Source: Candidatus Acutalibacter stercorigallinarum (GTDB lineage: Bacteria; Bacillota; Clostridia; Oscillospirales; Acutalibacteraceae). Taken from it: a DNA stretch of 59,945 nucleotides. The notes beneath the pieces are model-generated. The model saw only the letters and a program-made list of their open reading frames with translations, made no database searches and was not told the origin of the DNA. Shown here piece after piece: positions 32,968-41,083 of the stretch (the stretch's first letter is position 1; each line of letters opens with the position of its first letter). Made by a program: the position numbers and the translations under genes. The stretch is taken from assembly GCA_019112625.1 (NCBI GenBank), contig DXIW01000031.1, positions 1-59,945 of the forward strand, read 5' to 3'.

Positions 32968-33735
32968 ATGCAGGGAAAAGTGGAGATCTGCGGGGTGAAC
33001 ACCTCCCGCTTGCAGGTGCTCAAAAGCGACGAGATGCGGGAGCTGCTGGTGAAAAGCCACAACGGGGACAAGCAGGCCCGGGAGAAGCTCATCGCCGGGA
33101 ACCTGCGGCTGGTGCTCTCCGTCATCCAGCGCTTCGGCAACCGGGGGGAGAACCCCGACGACCTGTTCCAGGTGGGCTGCATCGGCCTGATGAAGGCCAT
33201 CGACCACTTCGACGTCACCCAGGGGGTGCAGTTTTCCACCTACGGCGTGCCCATGATCATCGGCGAGGTCCGCCGCTTCCTGCGGGACAACAACCCGGTG
33301 CGGGTCAGCCGCTCCATGCGGGACATGGCCTACAAGGCCATCCAGTGCAAAGAGCGCCTCACCGCGGAACACGGCCGGGAGCCCACCGTGGAGGAGATCG
33401 CGAAAGAGCTCCGCCAGAAGCGGGAGGACGTGGTGGTGGCCCTGGAGGCCATCGTGGAGCCCGTCTCCCTCTACGAGCCTGTGTACGACCACGGCGGCGA
33501 CACCCTCTACCTCATGGACCAGGTGGGGGGCGGCGGCGACCAGGACTGGCTGGAGGAGATCGCCGTCAAAGAGGCCATCCGCAATTTGAACCAGCGGGAG
33601 AAGCGCATCCTCTCCCTCCGCTTCCTCCAGGGCAAAACCCAGATGGAGGTGGCGGGGGAGATCGGCATCTCCCAGGCCCAGGTCTCCCGCCTGGAAAAAG
33701 CCGCCCTCCAGAAGATCAAAAAGGAGATCCGCTGA
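32968..33735 (+). CDS. sigG: RNA polymerase sporulation sigma factor sigma-G
   Basis: A 255-residue sigma-70 family factor. The N-terminus KVEICGVNTSRLQVLKSDEM is the hallmark of sigma-G (B. subtilis: KVEICGVDTSKLPVLK), which sets it apart from sigma-F. Region 2: NLRLVLSVIQRF and DDLFQVGCIGLMKAID; region 3 around VEEIAKELRQ; region 4 helix-turn-helix GKTQMEVAGEIGISQAQVSR. It directs late forespore genes. It is not beside spoIIGA-sigE as in Bacillus. No forespore-type promoter is obvious upstream, and its ribosome site lies in a hairpin. Confidence 0.95.
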   Translation: MQGKVEICGVNTSRLQVLKSDEMRELLVKSHNGDKQAREKLIAGNLRLVLSVIQRFGNRGENPDDLFQVGCIGLMKAIDHFDVTQGVQFSTYGVPMIIGEVRRFLRDNNPVRVSRSMRDMAYKAIQCKERLTAEHGREPTVEEIAKELRQKREDVVVALEAIVEPVSLYEPVYDHGGDTLYLMDQVGGGGDQDWLEEIAVKEAIRNLNQREKRILSLRFLQGKTQMEVAGEIGISQAQVSRLEKAALQKIKKEIR

Positions 33736-33757
33736 GCGCCGGAAACGCAGCCGGGGC

Positions 33758-33787
33758 TTGCGCAGGGGGCCGCGGCTGTGCTATAAT
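33758..33787 (+). promoter_or_regulatory. promoter of the YczE-like gene
   Basis: TTGCGC (33758-33763), 18 bases, TATAAT (33782-33787), with TGTGC before it (extended -10). Confidence 0.7.
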
Positions 33788-33837
33788 TCCCGGGGAAAAA
33801 CCTGCCCGCGGCACAGGGCAGGGCGCGAGGAAAGGGC

Positions 33838-34506
33838 GTGGTCTTTGTGAAACTCATCAAAAAGGACAGGTACCCCCGGCGGCTGGCCGTAATGCTGCTG
33901 GGCATCCTCATCATGGGGGTGGGCATCGGCCTGTTCAAAGTCTCCCTCATGGGGAACGACCCCTCCACCGCCCTGGGCATCGCCGTGGGGGACCAGGTGG
34001 GCATTGACTTCTCCCTCTGCATCATCGTCCTGAACTGCCTCTACTTTGTGGCAGAGCTCCTGTTTGCCCGGGACATGGTGGGGGTGGGCACCCTGGTGAA
34101 CTGGTTCCTGGTGGGCCCCATCGCCTCCTTTTTCGAGAAGCTGTTCGTGGGCGCCTTCGGCCACCCCCAGAACTTCCCCCAGCAGCTGGGGATTCTGGCG
34201 GTGGGGGTGCTGATCCTCAGCTTTTCCTGCGCTCTGTACCAGACCGCCGACGTGGGCATCGCCCCCTACGATTCCCTGTCCCTGCTGCTGGCCCGCAAGC
34301 TGCCGGTGCCCTATTTCTGGTGCCGCATCTTCACCGACGGGGTGTGCGTGGTGCTGGCCTTCCTGCTGGGCGGCCTCATCGGCCTGGGCACCCTGGTGTG
34401 CGCCCTGGCCCTGGGGCCCTTCGTGGCCTTCTTCACCCGCTACGCGGCGGAGGCCATGGTGTTCGGCCGGGCGTCGGCCCGGGCCCGCCGGGAGACCTCG
34501 CCGTAA
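33838..34506 (+). CDS. YczE/YyaS/YitT-family membrane protein
   Basis: A 222-residue protein with five or six spans, starting after KLIKKDRYPRRLAVMLLGIL. The conserved beginnings LLGILIMGVGIGLFKVSLMG and DVGIAPYDSLSLLLARKL match YczE-like proteins (COG2364). In B. subtilis YczE affects bacillaene-type product synthesis, but most homologues are uncharacterised. Start GTG at 33838 (AGGA six bases upstream); a second GTG three codons later is possible. Single-gene unit with its own promoter. Confidence 0.85.
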   Translation: MVFVKLIKKDRYPRRLAVMLLGILIMGVGIGLFKVSLMGNDPSTALGIAVGDQVGIDFSLCIIVLNCLYFVAELLFARDMVGVGTLVNWFLVGPIASFFEKLFVGAFGHPQNFPQQLGILAVGVLILSFSCALYQTADVGIAPYDSLSLLLARKLPVPYFWCRIFTDGVCVVLAFLLGGLIGLGTLVCALALGPFVAFFTRYAAEAMVFGRASARARRETSP

Positions 34507-34517
34507 AAAACGCCCGC

Positions 34518-34558
34518 AAAAAAGCTGCGGGAGAGGCGTCCCCTCTCCCGCAGCTTTT
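34518..34558. terminator. bidirectional terminator between the YczE-like gene and ppa
   Basis: A 16-bp stem, AAAGCTGCGGGAGAGG (34521-34536) with CCTCTCCCGCAGCTTT (34542-34557), flanked by A- and T-runs so it works on both strands. Confidence 0.92.
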
Positions 34559-34586
34559 CACAAGGCAGGGCCTGCGGAGCCGTGCC

Positions 34587-35162
34587 TCACTCCTCTTCCT
34601 CCGTTTCCTCCTCCAGGCCCTCCTCCTGGGGCCGGCAGAAGTCCCACTTGTACTGGTCCAGGCAGGCGGCGATGACCTCCTCCGCTGCGGTGCGCCCCAG
34701 TACCTCGGTGATGGTGGTGGGCTTGGCGTTCTCCAGCTCCTTGTACACGGTGAAGAAGTGCTCCATCTCGTCGAAGATGTGCTGGGGCAGGGCGGAGATG
34801 TCCCGGTACCCGTTGTAGGTGGGGTCGTCAAAGGGGATGGCGATGATCTTCTCGTCCCGGCTGCCGCTGTCGTCCATGATGATGACCCCGATGGGGTAGC
34901 ACCGCACCAAGGACATGGGGATGATGTTCTCCGAGCAGAGCACCAGCACGTCCAGGGGGTCGCCGTCGTTGGCGTAGGTGCGGGGGATGAACCCGTAGTT
35001 GGCCGGGTAGTGGGTGGAGGTGTACAGCACCCGGTCCAACCGCAGAAGCCCTGTCTCCTTGTCCATCTCATACTTGGCCTTGCCGCCCTTGGCGATCTCG
35101 ATCACCGCGAAGAAATCGTCCTGGTGGATGCGGTCGGGGGAGATGTCGTGCCAGATGTTCAT
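34587..35162 (-). CDS. ppa: inorganic pyrophosphatase (family I)
   Basis: A 191-residue enzyme that splits pyrophosphate to drive biosynthesis. Family I signature: DGDPLDVLVL with three active-site Asp residues, plus YGFIPRTY and KYEMDKETG. An acidic tail (EEGLEEETEEEE) extends the C-terminus. I choose ATG at 35162 (AGGAAGG nine bases upstream) over the ATG three codons earlier. Own promoter at 35195-35224. Confidence 0.95.
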   Translation of the reverse strand: MNIWHDISPDRIHQDDFFAVIEIAKGGKAKYEMDKETGLLRLDRVLYTSTHYPANYGFIPRTYANDGDPLDVLVLCSENIIPMSLVRCYPIGVIIMDDSGSRDEKIIAIPFDDPTYNGYRDISALPQHIFDEMEHFFTVYKELENAKPTTITEVLGRTAAEEVIAACLDQYKWDFCRPQEEGLEEETEEEE

Positions 35163-35194
35163 GTCGCTCATCCTTCCTGTCCATATTTGCCCCC

Positions 35195-35224
35195 ATTATA
35201 CCACAACCAGGGATACCCCCACAA
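35195..35224 (-). promoter_or_regulatory. promoter of ppa
   Basis: Reverse strand: TTGTGG (35224-35219), 18 bases, TATAAT (35200-35195), preceded by TGTGG (extended -10). Confidence 0.7.
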
Positions 35225-35240
35225 GGAAGCGCATACAATT
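35213..35240 (+). promoter_or_regulatory. possible sigma-E type promoter of the ymxH-like gene
   Basis: CATACAAT at 35232-35239 matches the -10 consensus of mother-cell sigma-E/sigma-K promoters (CATACANT). An ATAC-containing element (35213-35218) lies about 14 bases upstream. No sigma-A -35 is found at 17 bases. The -35 match is weak. Confidence 0.35.
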
Positions 35241-35272
35241 TTTTACCCACATTTCAGGGAGGAGGCGCCGCC

Positions 35273-35569
35273 ATGCTCTGCAGAATGGGCGACCTGCGCA
35301 GCAAGGAGGTCATCAATACGAAAGACGGCTCCCGCCTGGGCTTTGTCTGCGACCTGGAGCTGGACCCCAAAACCGCCAGCCTCGCCGCGGTGGTGGTCTA
35401 CGGCCGGCTGCGGCTGTTCGGCCTTTTGGGGCGGGAGCCGGACCTGGTCATCCCCTGGGGGGACATCGCCCTCATCGGGGACGACACCCTCCTGGTGCAC
35501 TACACGCCCCCCGCCAGCCGGGAGGGCACAGGGACCCTTACCCGCCTGCGGGAGCGCCTGGGCCTGTAG
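35273..35569 (+). CDS. YlmC/YmxH family PRC-barrel sporulation protein
   Basis: A 98-residue protein with one PRC-barrel: MGDLRSKEVINTKDGSRLGF, CDLELDPKTASLAAVVVYG, PDLVIPWGDIALIGDDTLLV. The family YlmC/YmxH occurs only in spore formers and is annotated as sporulation-related without a known activity. AGGAGG is seven bases before the ATG at 35273; an internal ATG four codons later matches the usual family start. Confidence 0.85.
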   Translation: MLCRMGDLRSKEVINTKDGSRLGFVCDLELDPKTASLAAVVVYGRLRLFGLLGREPDLVIPWGDIALIGDDTLLVHYTPPASREGTGTLTRLRERLGL

Positions 35570-35597
35570 AAAACCTGATTTTTCTGCGAAAAAAGCC

Positions 35598-35626
35598 TTG
35601 CGCGCCGCGGCCCCTTGTGCTATAAT
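35598..35626 (+). promoter_or_regulatory. promoter of rpsB-tsf
   Basis: TTGCGC (35598-35603), 17 bases, TATAAT (35621-35626), with TGTGC before it (extended -10). Confidence 0.8.
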
Positions 35627-35631
35627 ATTTC

Positions 35632-35755
35632 AGCAAAACGCACGCTGGGGTTCGGGAATGGTGCCCGGTTTCCGGGTCTGCCCCGAAAAAATCGACCCCG
35701 GCGGAGGAACGGACCGCCCCCTGGGCGGCCGCCAAACCATAGGAGGTATTTGCAA
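35632..35755 (+). promoter_or_regulatory. rpsB leader with hairpins
   Basis: A leader of about 120 bases containing CCGCCC/GGGCGG (35714-35728) and other GC stems before AGGAGG at 35741. S2 controls its own operon through the leader in some bacteria; I cannot confirm a specific motif here. Confidence 0.35.
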
Positions 35756-36514
35756 ATGGCAGTCGTATCTATGAAACAGCTGTTGGAGGCCGGCGTACAC
35801 TTCGGCCACCAGACCCGCCGGTGGAACCCCAAGATGGCTCCCTACATCTTCACCGAGCGCAACGGGATCTACATCATCGACCTGCAGAAGACCGTGAAGA
35901 AGCTGGAGGAGGCCTACAACTTCGTCCGCGACCTGGCCACCGAGGGCCAGAACGTGCTGTTCGTGGGCACCAAAAAGCAGGCCCAGGAGTCCATCCGCGA
36001 GGAGGCCACCCGCGCCGGCGCCTACTACGTCAACGCCCGCTGGCTGGGCGGCATGCTCACCAACTTCGCCACCATCCGCAAGCGCATCCAGCGCCTGGCC
36101 CAGCTGCGCAAGATGGAAGAGGACGGCACCTTCGACCTGCTGCCCAAAAAGGAAGTCAGCAAGCTGCAGCTGGAGATTGAGAAGCTGGAGAAATTCCTGG
36201 GCGGCATCAAGGATATGAAGTCCTTCCCCGGCGCCCTGTTCATCGTTGACCCCCGCAAGGAGCGCATCGCCGTTTCCGAGGCGAAGAAGCTGAATATCCC
36301 CATCGTGGCCATCGTAGACACCAACTGCGATCCCGATGAGATCGATTACGTCATCCCCGGCAACGACGACGCCATCCGCGCCGTGAAGCTCATCGCCGGC
36401 GCTATGGCCGACGCCCTCATCGAGGGCCGCGAGGGCCAGATGGGCGCCGCCGCCCGGGACGCCGAAGAGGAGTCCGCCCAGGCCGACGCCGAGGAAGAGT
36501 CCGCCGAGGCTTAA
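35756..36514 (+). CDS. rpsB: 30S ribosomal protein uS2
   Basis: A 252-residue S2. Conserved: [60 protein letters not shown] and [20 protein letters not shown]. The last 30 residues are an acidic Ala/Glu tail ([17 protein letters not shown]). The start ATG at 35756 has AGGAGG nine bases upstream; upstream readings lie in the leader. First gene of the rpsB-tsf unit. Confidence 0.97.
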   Translation: MAVVSMKQLLEAGVHFGHQTRRWNPKMAPYIFTERNGIYIIDLQKTVKKLEEAYNFVRDLATEGQNVLFVGTKKQAQESIREEATRAGAYYVNARWLGGMLTNFATIRKRIQRLAQLRKMEEDGTFDLLPKKEVSKLQLEIEKLEKFLGGIKDMKSFPGALFIVDPRKERIAVSEAKKLNIPIVAIVDTNCDPDEIDYVIPGNDDAIRAVKLIAGAMADALIEGREGQMGAAARDAEEESAQADAEEESAEA

Positions 36515-36546
36515 GTCCCGTCCCCAACCAAGCCGAGACAGAGCAC

Positions 36547-36578
36547 AGCAGTTGCGCAACGCAGCAGTTGCGCTACGC
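36547..36578. repeat. two tandem 16-bp repeats between rpsB and tsf
   Basis: AGCAGTTGCGCAACGC (36547-36562) followed directly by AGCAGTTGCGCTACGC (36563-36578). One base differs. They lie in the 101-bp gap. Confidence 0.8.
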
Positions 36579-36615
36579 GCAGCTGCCACAAGATAAAGGA
36601 AAGTGGGTATAGAAG

Positions 36616-37533
36616 ATGAATTTTACCGCCAAAGACGTTGCCGCCCTCCGGGAAAAGACCGGCTGCGGCATGATGGACTGCAAAAAGGCCCTCACCGAGG
36701 CTGAGGGCAATATGGACAAGGCCATCGACCTCCTCCGGGAGAAGGGCCTGGCCGCCTCCGTGAAGAAGGCCGGCCGCATCGCCGCCGAGGGCGTGGCTTT
36801 CGCCACCGTCAGCGACTGCGGCAAGGTGGCCGTGGTCATCGAGGTCAACGCCGAGACCGACTTCGTGGCCAAGAACGCCGAGTTCCAGGCCTTCGTCAAG
36901 ACCTGCGCCGACACCGTCATGGCCCAGAACCCCGCCGACGTAGACGCCCTGCTCCAGTGCAAGGCCGAGGGCTCCGACCTGACTGTGGACGCCCTGCTGA
37001 AGGAGAAGATCCTGGTCATCGGCGAGAACATCAAGATCCGCCGCTTCGCCCGCTACGAGGGCGTGGTCACCTCCTACGTCCACGCCGGCGGCCGCATCGG
37101 CGTCATCGTCAAGTTCGACACCACCGACGACATCGCCGCCACCGACGCCTTCAAGACCTACGCCCACAACGTGGCCATGCAGATCGCCGCCATGAACGCC
37201 GAGTACCTGGACGAGGCCTCCGTCCCCGCCGAGCGCGTGGAGAAGGAGAAGGCCATCCTCACCCAGCAGATCGTGGACGAGGGCAAGCCCCAGAACATCG
37301 CCGAGAAGATTGTGGCCGGCCGTCTCAACAAGTTCTTCAAGGAGATCTGCCTGGTAGACCAGGTCTACGTCCAGGACAGCTCCATGACCGTGAAGCAGTA
37401 CACCGAGTCCGTGGCCAAGGAGCTGGGCGGCGACATCAAGATCGCTGCTTACACCCGCTTCGAGAAGGGCGAGGGCCTGGAGAAGCGCGACGACTCCAAC
37501 TACGCCGCCGAGATCGCCAGCATGGTGAAGTAA
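36616..37533 (+). CDS. tsf: elongation factor Ts
   Basis: A 305-residue EF-Ts, the guanine-nucleotide exchange factor of EF-Tu. Motifs: VAALREKTGCGMMDCKKALT and, for Tu binding, VVIEVNAETDFVAKN. The usual core and coiled-coil region follow with VDQVYVQDSSMTVKQY at the end. Length standard. A terminator follows directly, so rpsB-tsf forms its own transcription unit, apart from pyrH. Confidence 0.97.
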   Translation: MNFTAKDVAALREKTGCGMMDCKKALTEAEGNMDKAIDLLREKGLAASVKKAGRIAAEGVAFATVSDCGKVAVVIEVNAETDFVAKNAEFQAFVKTCADTVMAQNPADVDALLQCKAEGSDLTVDALLKEKILVIGENIKIRRFARYEGVVTSYVHAGGRIGVIVKFDTTDDIAATDAFKTYAHNVAMQIAAMNAEYLDEASVPAERVEKEKAILTQQIVDEGKPQNIAEKIVAGRLNKFFKEICLVDQVYVQDSSMTVKQYTESVAKELGGDIKIAAYTRFEKGEGLEKRDDSNYAAEIASMVK

Positions 37534-37548
37534 GTTTCCCCAAAACAC

Positions 37549-37583
37549 AAAAGAGCGAGTCCCCACCGGGACCCGCTCTTTTT
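37549..37583. terminator. bidirectional terminator after tsf
   Basis: AAAAGAGCG-A-GTCCC pairs with GGGAC-C-CGCTCTTTT around CACC, with Ts after it on the forward strand and TTTT on the reverse. Confidence 0.88.
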
Positions 37584-38114
37584 TCATGCCTCTGGCTTGC
37601 GCCACTTTTTCAAAAACAGGAGATAAACTAGAATTGCCAAAAACGGCAGGTCGTAATAGTGGAGGAAGTACCCCAAAAACAAATTCATCCCCACATAGCC
37701 CGCGAACACCCCCAGCTTCAGGACCAGCGCCAGGGCCCCGGGCCGCAGGGTCAGCCGGGCCAGGTACGCCAGGAAAGGGGAGAGGCAGGCAAACGCCGCC
37801 CAGAACCAGATAAAGCTCCACCCATAAACGGCCCCAGTCATTTCCGCGGTTATATAATAGGTCAGCAGCATCCCGGCGCAGAAAACGGGCAAGTCCACCA
37901 TGGCCCGCCTGGTGGAGGGGCTGTATAGGCTGATGGCCACCCCAATGACCACCCACACCCCTGCCTGGGAGAAAATATCCCCCAAAGATACCCCAAAGTG
38001 CTGGGCGTAGCAGTATACGTCCAGCAGCTTGACTGCCACCCCGGTCAACAGGCCCACCACCGCCATGCCCAGCGGGTGGAACAGGGTGCGGTATAGCTTT
38101 GCTTTCACAGGCAT
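37584..38114 (-). CDS. membrane protein of unknown function
   Basis: A 176-residue protein with five or six hydrophobic spans: HPLGMAVVGLLTGVAVKLLD, QAGVWVVIGVAISLY, LPVFCAGMLLTYYITAEM, SFIWFWAAFACLSPFLAYLA and a final GYFLHYYDLPFLAILVYLLF. The tail is basic (KKWRKPEA). I do not recognise a family. It lies on the reverse strand between tsf and pyrH with the VanZ gene, interrupting an otherwise conserved gene order. TGTGGTATACT at 38130-38140 (reverse) is its likely extended -10. Confidence 0.75.
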   Translation of the reverse strand: MPVKAKLYRTLFHPLGMAVVGLLTGVAVKLLDVYCYAQHFGVSLGDIFSQAGVWVVIGVAISLYSPSTRRAMVDLPVFCAGMLLTYYITAEMTGAVYGWSFIWFWAAFACLSPFLAYLARLTLRPGALALVLKLGVFAGYVGMNLFLGYFLHYYDLPFLAILVYLLFLKKWRKPEA

Positions 38115-38202
38115 CCCTCCTTCCTGTCAAGTATACCACATCTCCTCTCCATAAAACTACGTCCCCATTTCCCTTTTCCCCCTGGCCGTTCACAAACTAT
38201 CA

Positions 38203-38745
38203 TTAGTTCATCCAGATCAGGATGGCAAAGAAAGCCGCCCCGGCCACAGGCGCGGTCACCGCCGCCAGGGTGCGGGCCTTGTCCCAGCTGCCCAAAAGAC
38301 GGTACACCCCCTGGCACACCAGCACCCCCAGCGCCCCGCCGATGGCGTTGAGCAGCAGGTCGTCGATGTCCGCCACGCCCCAGGCGGTGATAAACTGCAG
38401 CACCTCCACCACCAGGCTGGCCCCGACGGGGAGGAGCATGCACCCCCACAGGGGCAGCCGCTCCCAAAACAGCTTTACATACACCCCCAAGGGGAAAAAG
38501 AGGACCAAATTTCCCAGCAGGTTGCTCAGGGCAAGGCCCTGGAGGAATTGCGCCTGGACCGCCGATGTCTCACCCCCCAGGGGGTCCGCCCCGGTGATGT
38601 ACTGCAGCACGCTGCGCAGGGGCACCAGGTTCAGCGAGCGCGTCTCGTGGTGCTGCCGGAACAGGATCAGGAGCAGGAGCAGCAGGTACAGCGCGAACAC
38701 GGCGTAAAGCGCCGCGTCCCGGACGATGCGGCTTTTCTTTTTCAT
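38203..38745 (-). CDS. VanZ-like family membrane protein
   Basis: A 180-residue protein with four or five spans. VanZ-family signatures: LNLVPLRSV after the first span, LLGNLVLFFPLGVYV, and SLVVEVLQFITAWGVADIDDLLLNAIGG, where the EVLQF and DIDDLLLN blocks are diagnostic (written here in parts). VanZ gives low teicoplanin resistance in enterococci, but most homologues are uncharacterised. Own promoter at 38773-38801; transcribed toward the 37584-38114 gene. Confidence 0.85.
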   Translation of the reverse strand: MKKKSRIVRDAALYAVFALYLLLLLLILFRQHHETRSLNLVPLRSVLQYITGADPLGGETSAVQAQFLQGLALSNLLGNLVLFFPLGVYVKLFWERLPLWGCMLLPVGASLVVEVLQFITAWGVADIDDLLLNAIGGALGVLVCQGVYRLLGSWDKARTLAAVTAPVAGAAFFAILIWMN

Positions 38746-38772
38746 AAAAAGTCCCTTCCCTTCTTTCGCACC

Positions 38773-38801
38773 AGTATAGCATGGAGGTGGGGGGGCGTCA
38801 A
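38773..38801 (-). promoter_or_regulatory. promoter of the VanZ-like gene
   Basis: Reverse strand: TTGACG (38801-38796), 17 bases, TATACT (38778-38773), preceded by TGC (extended -10). Confidence 0.7.
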
Positions 38802-38874
38802 CGTCCCCATTTCCGTTTTTCCCCCGGCCTGTTTGTAAACTTTTTTCCCTTTTCGCAAACTAGACTTTTTTGGC

Positions 38875-38918
38875 TTTACAAAACAATCGTTATCGGGTAA
38901 AATGATAACGAATATAAT
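38875..38918 (+). promoter_or_regulatory. pyrH operon promoter(s) with palindromic operator
   Basis: Two overlapping promoters are readable: TTTACA (38875-38880)-17-TAAAAT (38898-38903) and TTATCG (38890-38895)-17-TATAAT (38913-38918). An inverted repeat TCGTTATC (38887-38894)/GATAACGA (38904-38911) with 9-base spacer straddles the first -10, placed to block both. Confidence 0.6.
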
Positions 38919-38939
38919 CTCTAGGATGGGAGAGGTAAT

Positions 38940-39644
38940 ATGGCACCGAAATATAAGCGCGTTTTATTAAAGCTCAGCGGCGAGTCCCTGGCGGGCAGGG
39001 CCGGCCACGGCATCGATTTCGACACCGTGCTGGAGATCTGCAAGCCCGTCAAGGAAGTGGTGGACATGGGCGTGGAGGTGGCCATCGTGGTAGGCGGCGG
39101 CAACTTCTGGCGGGGCCGCTCCAGCGGCAAAATGGACCGCACCCGGGCCGACCACATGGGCATGCTGGCCACGGTCATCAACGCCCTGGGCGTGGCCGAC
39201 GGGTTAGAGCAGCTGGGGCTGGACGTCCGGGTCCAGACCGCCATCGCCATGCAGGAGGTGGCCGAGCCCTACATCCGCAACCGGGCGGTGCGCCACCTGG
39301 AAAAGGGGAGAGTGGTGGTGTTCGGCTGCGGCACGGGCAACCCCTTCTTCTCCACCGATACCGGCGCCGCCCTGCGGGCCGCGGAGATCGAGGCCGACGT
39401 AATCCTCAAGGCCACCATGGTGGACGGCGTCTACGACTCCGACCCCAAAAAGAACCCGAACGCCAAAAAGTACGACACCCTCTCCTATATGGACGTGCTC
39501 AACAAGAACCTGGGGGTCATGGACATGACCGCCGCCTCGTTCTGCCGGGACCGGAACATCCCCTTCCTGGTGTTCAGCATCGAGGACCCCCAGAACATCG
39601 TCCGCGCGGTGGCCGGCGAAAAGGTCGGCACCCTGGTAGAGTAA
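38940..39644 (+). CDS. pyrH: UMP kinase
   Basis: A 234-residue amino-acid-kinase-fold enzyme that makes UDP from UMP. Motifs: [14 protein letters not shown] at the start, [13 protein letters not shown], and [20 protein letters not shown]. It heads the pyrH-frr-uppS-cdsA-dxr-rseP-ispG-polC run. RBS GAGAGG is just upstream. Bacterial UMP kinase is inhibited by UTP and activated by GTP, as known for the family. Confidence 0.97.
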   Translation: MAPKYKRVLLKLSGESLAGRAGHGIDFDTVLEICKPVKEVVDMGVEVAIVVGGGNFWRGRSSGKMDRTRADHMGMLATVINALGVADGLEQLGLDVRVQTAIAMQEVAEPYIRNRAVRHLEKGRVVVFGCGTGNPFFSTDTGAALRAAEIEADVILKATMVDGVYDSDPKKNPNAKKYDTLSYMDVLNKNLGVMDMTAASFCRDRNIPFLVFSIEDPQNIVRAVAGEKVGTLVE

Positions 39645-39673
39645 AAAAACACGAGAAAGGCTGGAAACCAACC

Positions 39674-40237
39674 ATGGCAGAGCTGAAAGAAGTCTTTGAA
39701 AAGACCGAGAACAAAATGAAGAAGTCCGTGGGCCACCTCCAGGAGGAGTACGCCACCATCCGGGCCGGCCGGGCCAACCCCGCCGTGCTGGACCACATCA
39801 TGGTCAATTATTACGACACCCCCACCCCCATCAACCAGCTGGCCGCCGTGTCCGTGTCCGAGGCCCGGGTGCTGCTCATCCAGCCCTGGGACATCTCCGT
39901 CCTCCGGGGCATCGAGAAGGCCATCCAGACCTCCGACCTGGGCGTCAACCCCCAGAACGACGGCAAGATCATCCGCCTGGTGTTCCCGCCCCTCAACGAG
40001 GAGCGCCGCCGGGAGCTGGTGAAAGAGATCAGCAAGCTGGCCGAGGAGGCCAAGGTGGCGGTGCGCTCCATCCGCCGGGACTCCATCGAGAAGCTGAAGG
40101 CCATGAAAAAGACCTCGGAGATCACCGAGGACGACCTGAAGCAGGCCGAGAAGAAGATCCAGGACCTCACCGATAAGTACGTCAAAAACGTGGACTCCTG
40201 CTTTGCTGCCAAGGAAAAGGAGATCATGGAGATCTGA
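39674..40237 (+). CDS. frr: ribosome recycling factor
   Basis: A 187-residue RRF with full-length domains: start ELKEVFEKTENKMKKSVGHL, IRAGRANPAVLDHIMVNYYD, and LNEERRRELVKEISKLAEEA. It splits post-termination ribosomes together with EF-G. It follows pyrH by 29 bases with AGAAAGG upstream, in the conserved order. Confidence 0.97.
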   Translation: MAELKEVFEKTENKMKKSVGHLQEEYATIRAGRANPAVLDHIMVNYYDTPTPINQLAAVSVSEARVLLIQPWDISVLRGIEKAIQTSDLGVNPQNDGKIIRLVFPPLNEERRRELVKEISKLAEEAKVAVRSIRRDSIEKLKAMKKTSEITEDDLKQAEKKIQDLTDKYVKNVDSCFAAKEKEIMEI

Positions 40238-40255
40238 AAGCGAGGGGGTGGCGTC

Positions 40256-40984
40256 TTGCCATCGCAGAAAACTACCTCTGGGCCGGGGGCTTTCCCGGCC
40301 CATATCGGCATCGTCATGGACGGCAACGGCAGGTGGGCGAAAAAGCGCTTCCTGCCCCGTTCCGCCGGGCACCGGGCCGGCGCCCAGAACTTCCGCGCCA
40401 TCACCCGCTACGCCTCGAAGATCGGCGTAAAATACCTCACCGTCTACGCCTTCTCCACCGAGAACTGGTCCCGCCCCCAGGAGGAGGTGGGCGCCCTCAT
40501 GGGCCTGTTTAAGGACTACCTGGAGGAGGCCCTGCGGGACTTTATGGACGAGAACATCCGGGTGCGCTTCATCGGCGACGTGTCCGCCTTCGCCCCGGAC
40601 CTCCAGGCCCTCATCCACCAGGTGGAGGAGGCCTCCGCCCCCAAGACCGGCATGGTCTTAAACCTGGCCATGAACTACGGCGGCCGGGCGGAGATCACCC
40701 GGGCGGCAAAGCTCTTCGCCCAGGAGGTGGCCGCGGGCCACGCCGCGCCGGAGGACCTCACCGAGGAAGCCTTCGGCCGGTACCTGTACACTGGGGGCCA
40801 GCCCGACCCGGACCTCATCATCCGCCCCAGCGGGGAGATGCGCCTCTCCAACTTCCTCTTGTGGCAGAGCACCTACGCCGAGTTTGTCTCCTTCGACATC
40901 CTCTGGCCCGACTTCAAGCCCAGCGACCTGGACCGTGCCATCCAGATCTACGCCTCCCGGCAGCGCCGCTTCGGCGGGGTTTGA
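40256..40984 (+). CDS. uppS: undecaprenyl (isoprenyl) diphosphate synthase
   Basis: A 242-residue cis-prenyltransferase that makes the C55 carrier for cell-wall synthesis. Motif I HIGIVMDGNGRWAKKR with catalytic Asp22; YAFSTENWSRP; the signature RPSGEMRLSNFLLWQSTYAE near the C-terminus. It starts with TTG at 40256 behind GAGGGGG. It is followed by cdsA after a 99-bp gap with no clear promoter. Confidence 0.96.
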   Translation: MPSQKTTSGPGAFPAHIGIVMDGNGRWAKKRFLPRSAGHRAGAQNFRAITRYASKIGVKYLTVYAFSTENWSRPQEEVGALMGLFKDYLEEALRDFMDENIRVRFIGDVSAFAPDLQALIHQVEEASAPKTGMVLNLAMNYGGRAEITRAAKLFAQEVAAGHAAPEDLTEEAFGRYLYTGGQPDPDLIIRPSGEMRLSNFLLWQSTYAEFVSFDILWPDFKPSDLDRAIQIYASRQRRFGGV

Positions 40985-41083
40985 GAGTGTCCCCCCCACT
41001 AGGATAGCCCGGGGGCCTCAACTTTTTCTCTCATCCGGGTGCGCTTTTCCCGGGTATCTCACCGGTAGCGAGGTGTTCTGTCT

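Noticed and set aside
38887-38911. Fur box
   Set aside because: The half-sites are GTTATC then GATAAC, the opposite order to the GATAAT...ATTATC Fur pattern, and the spacer is too long.
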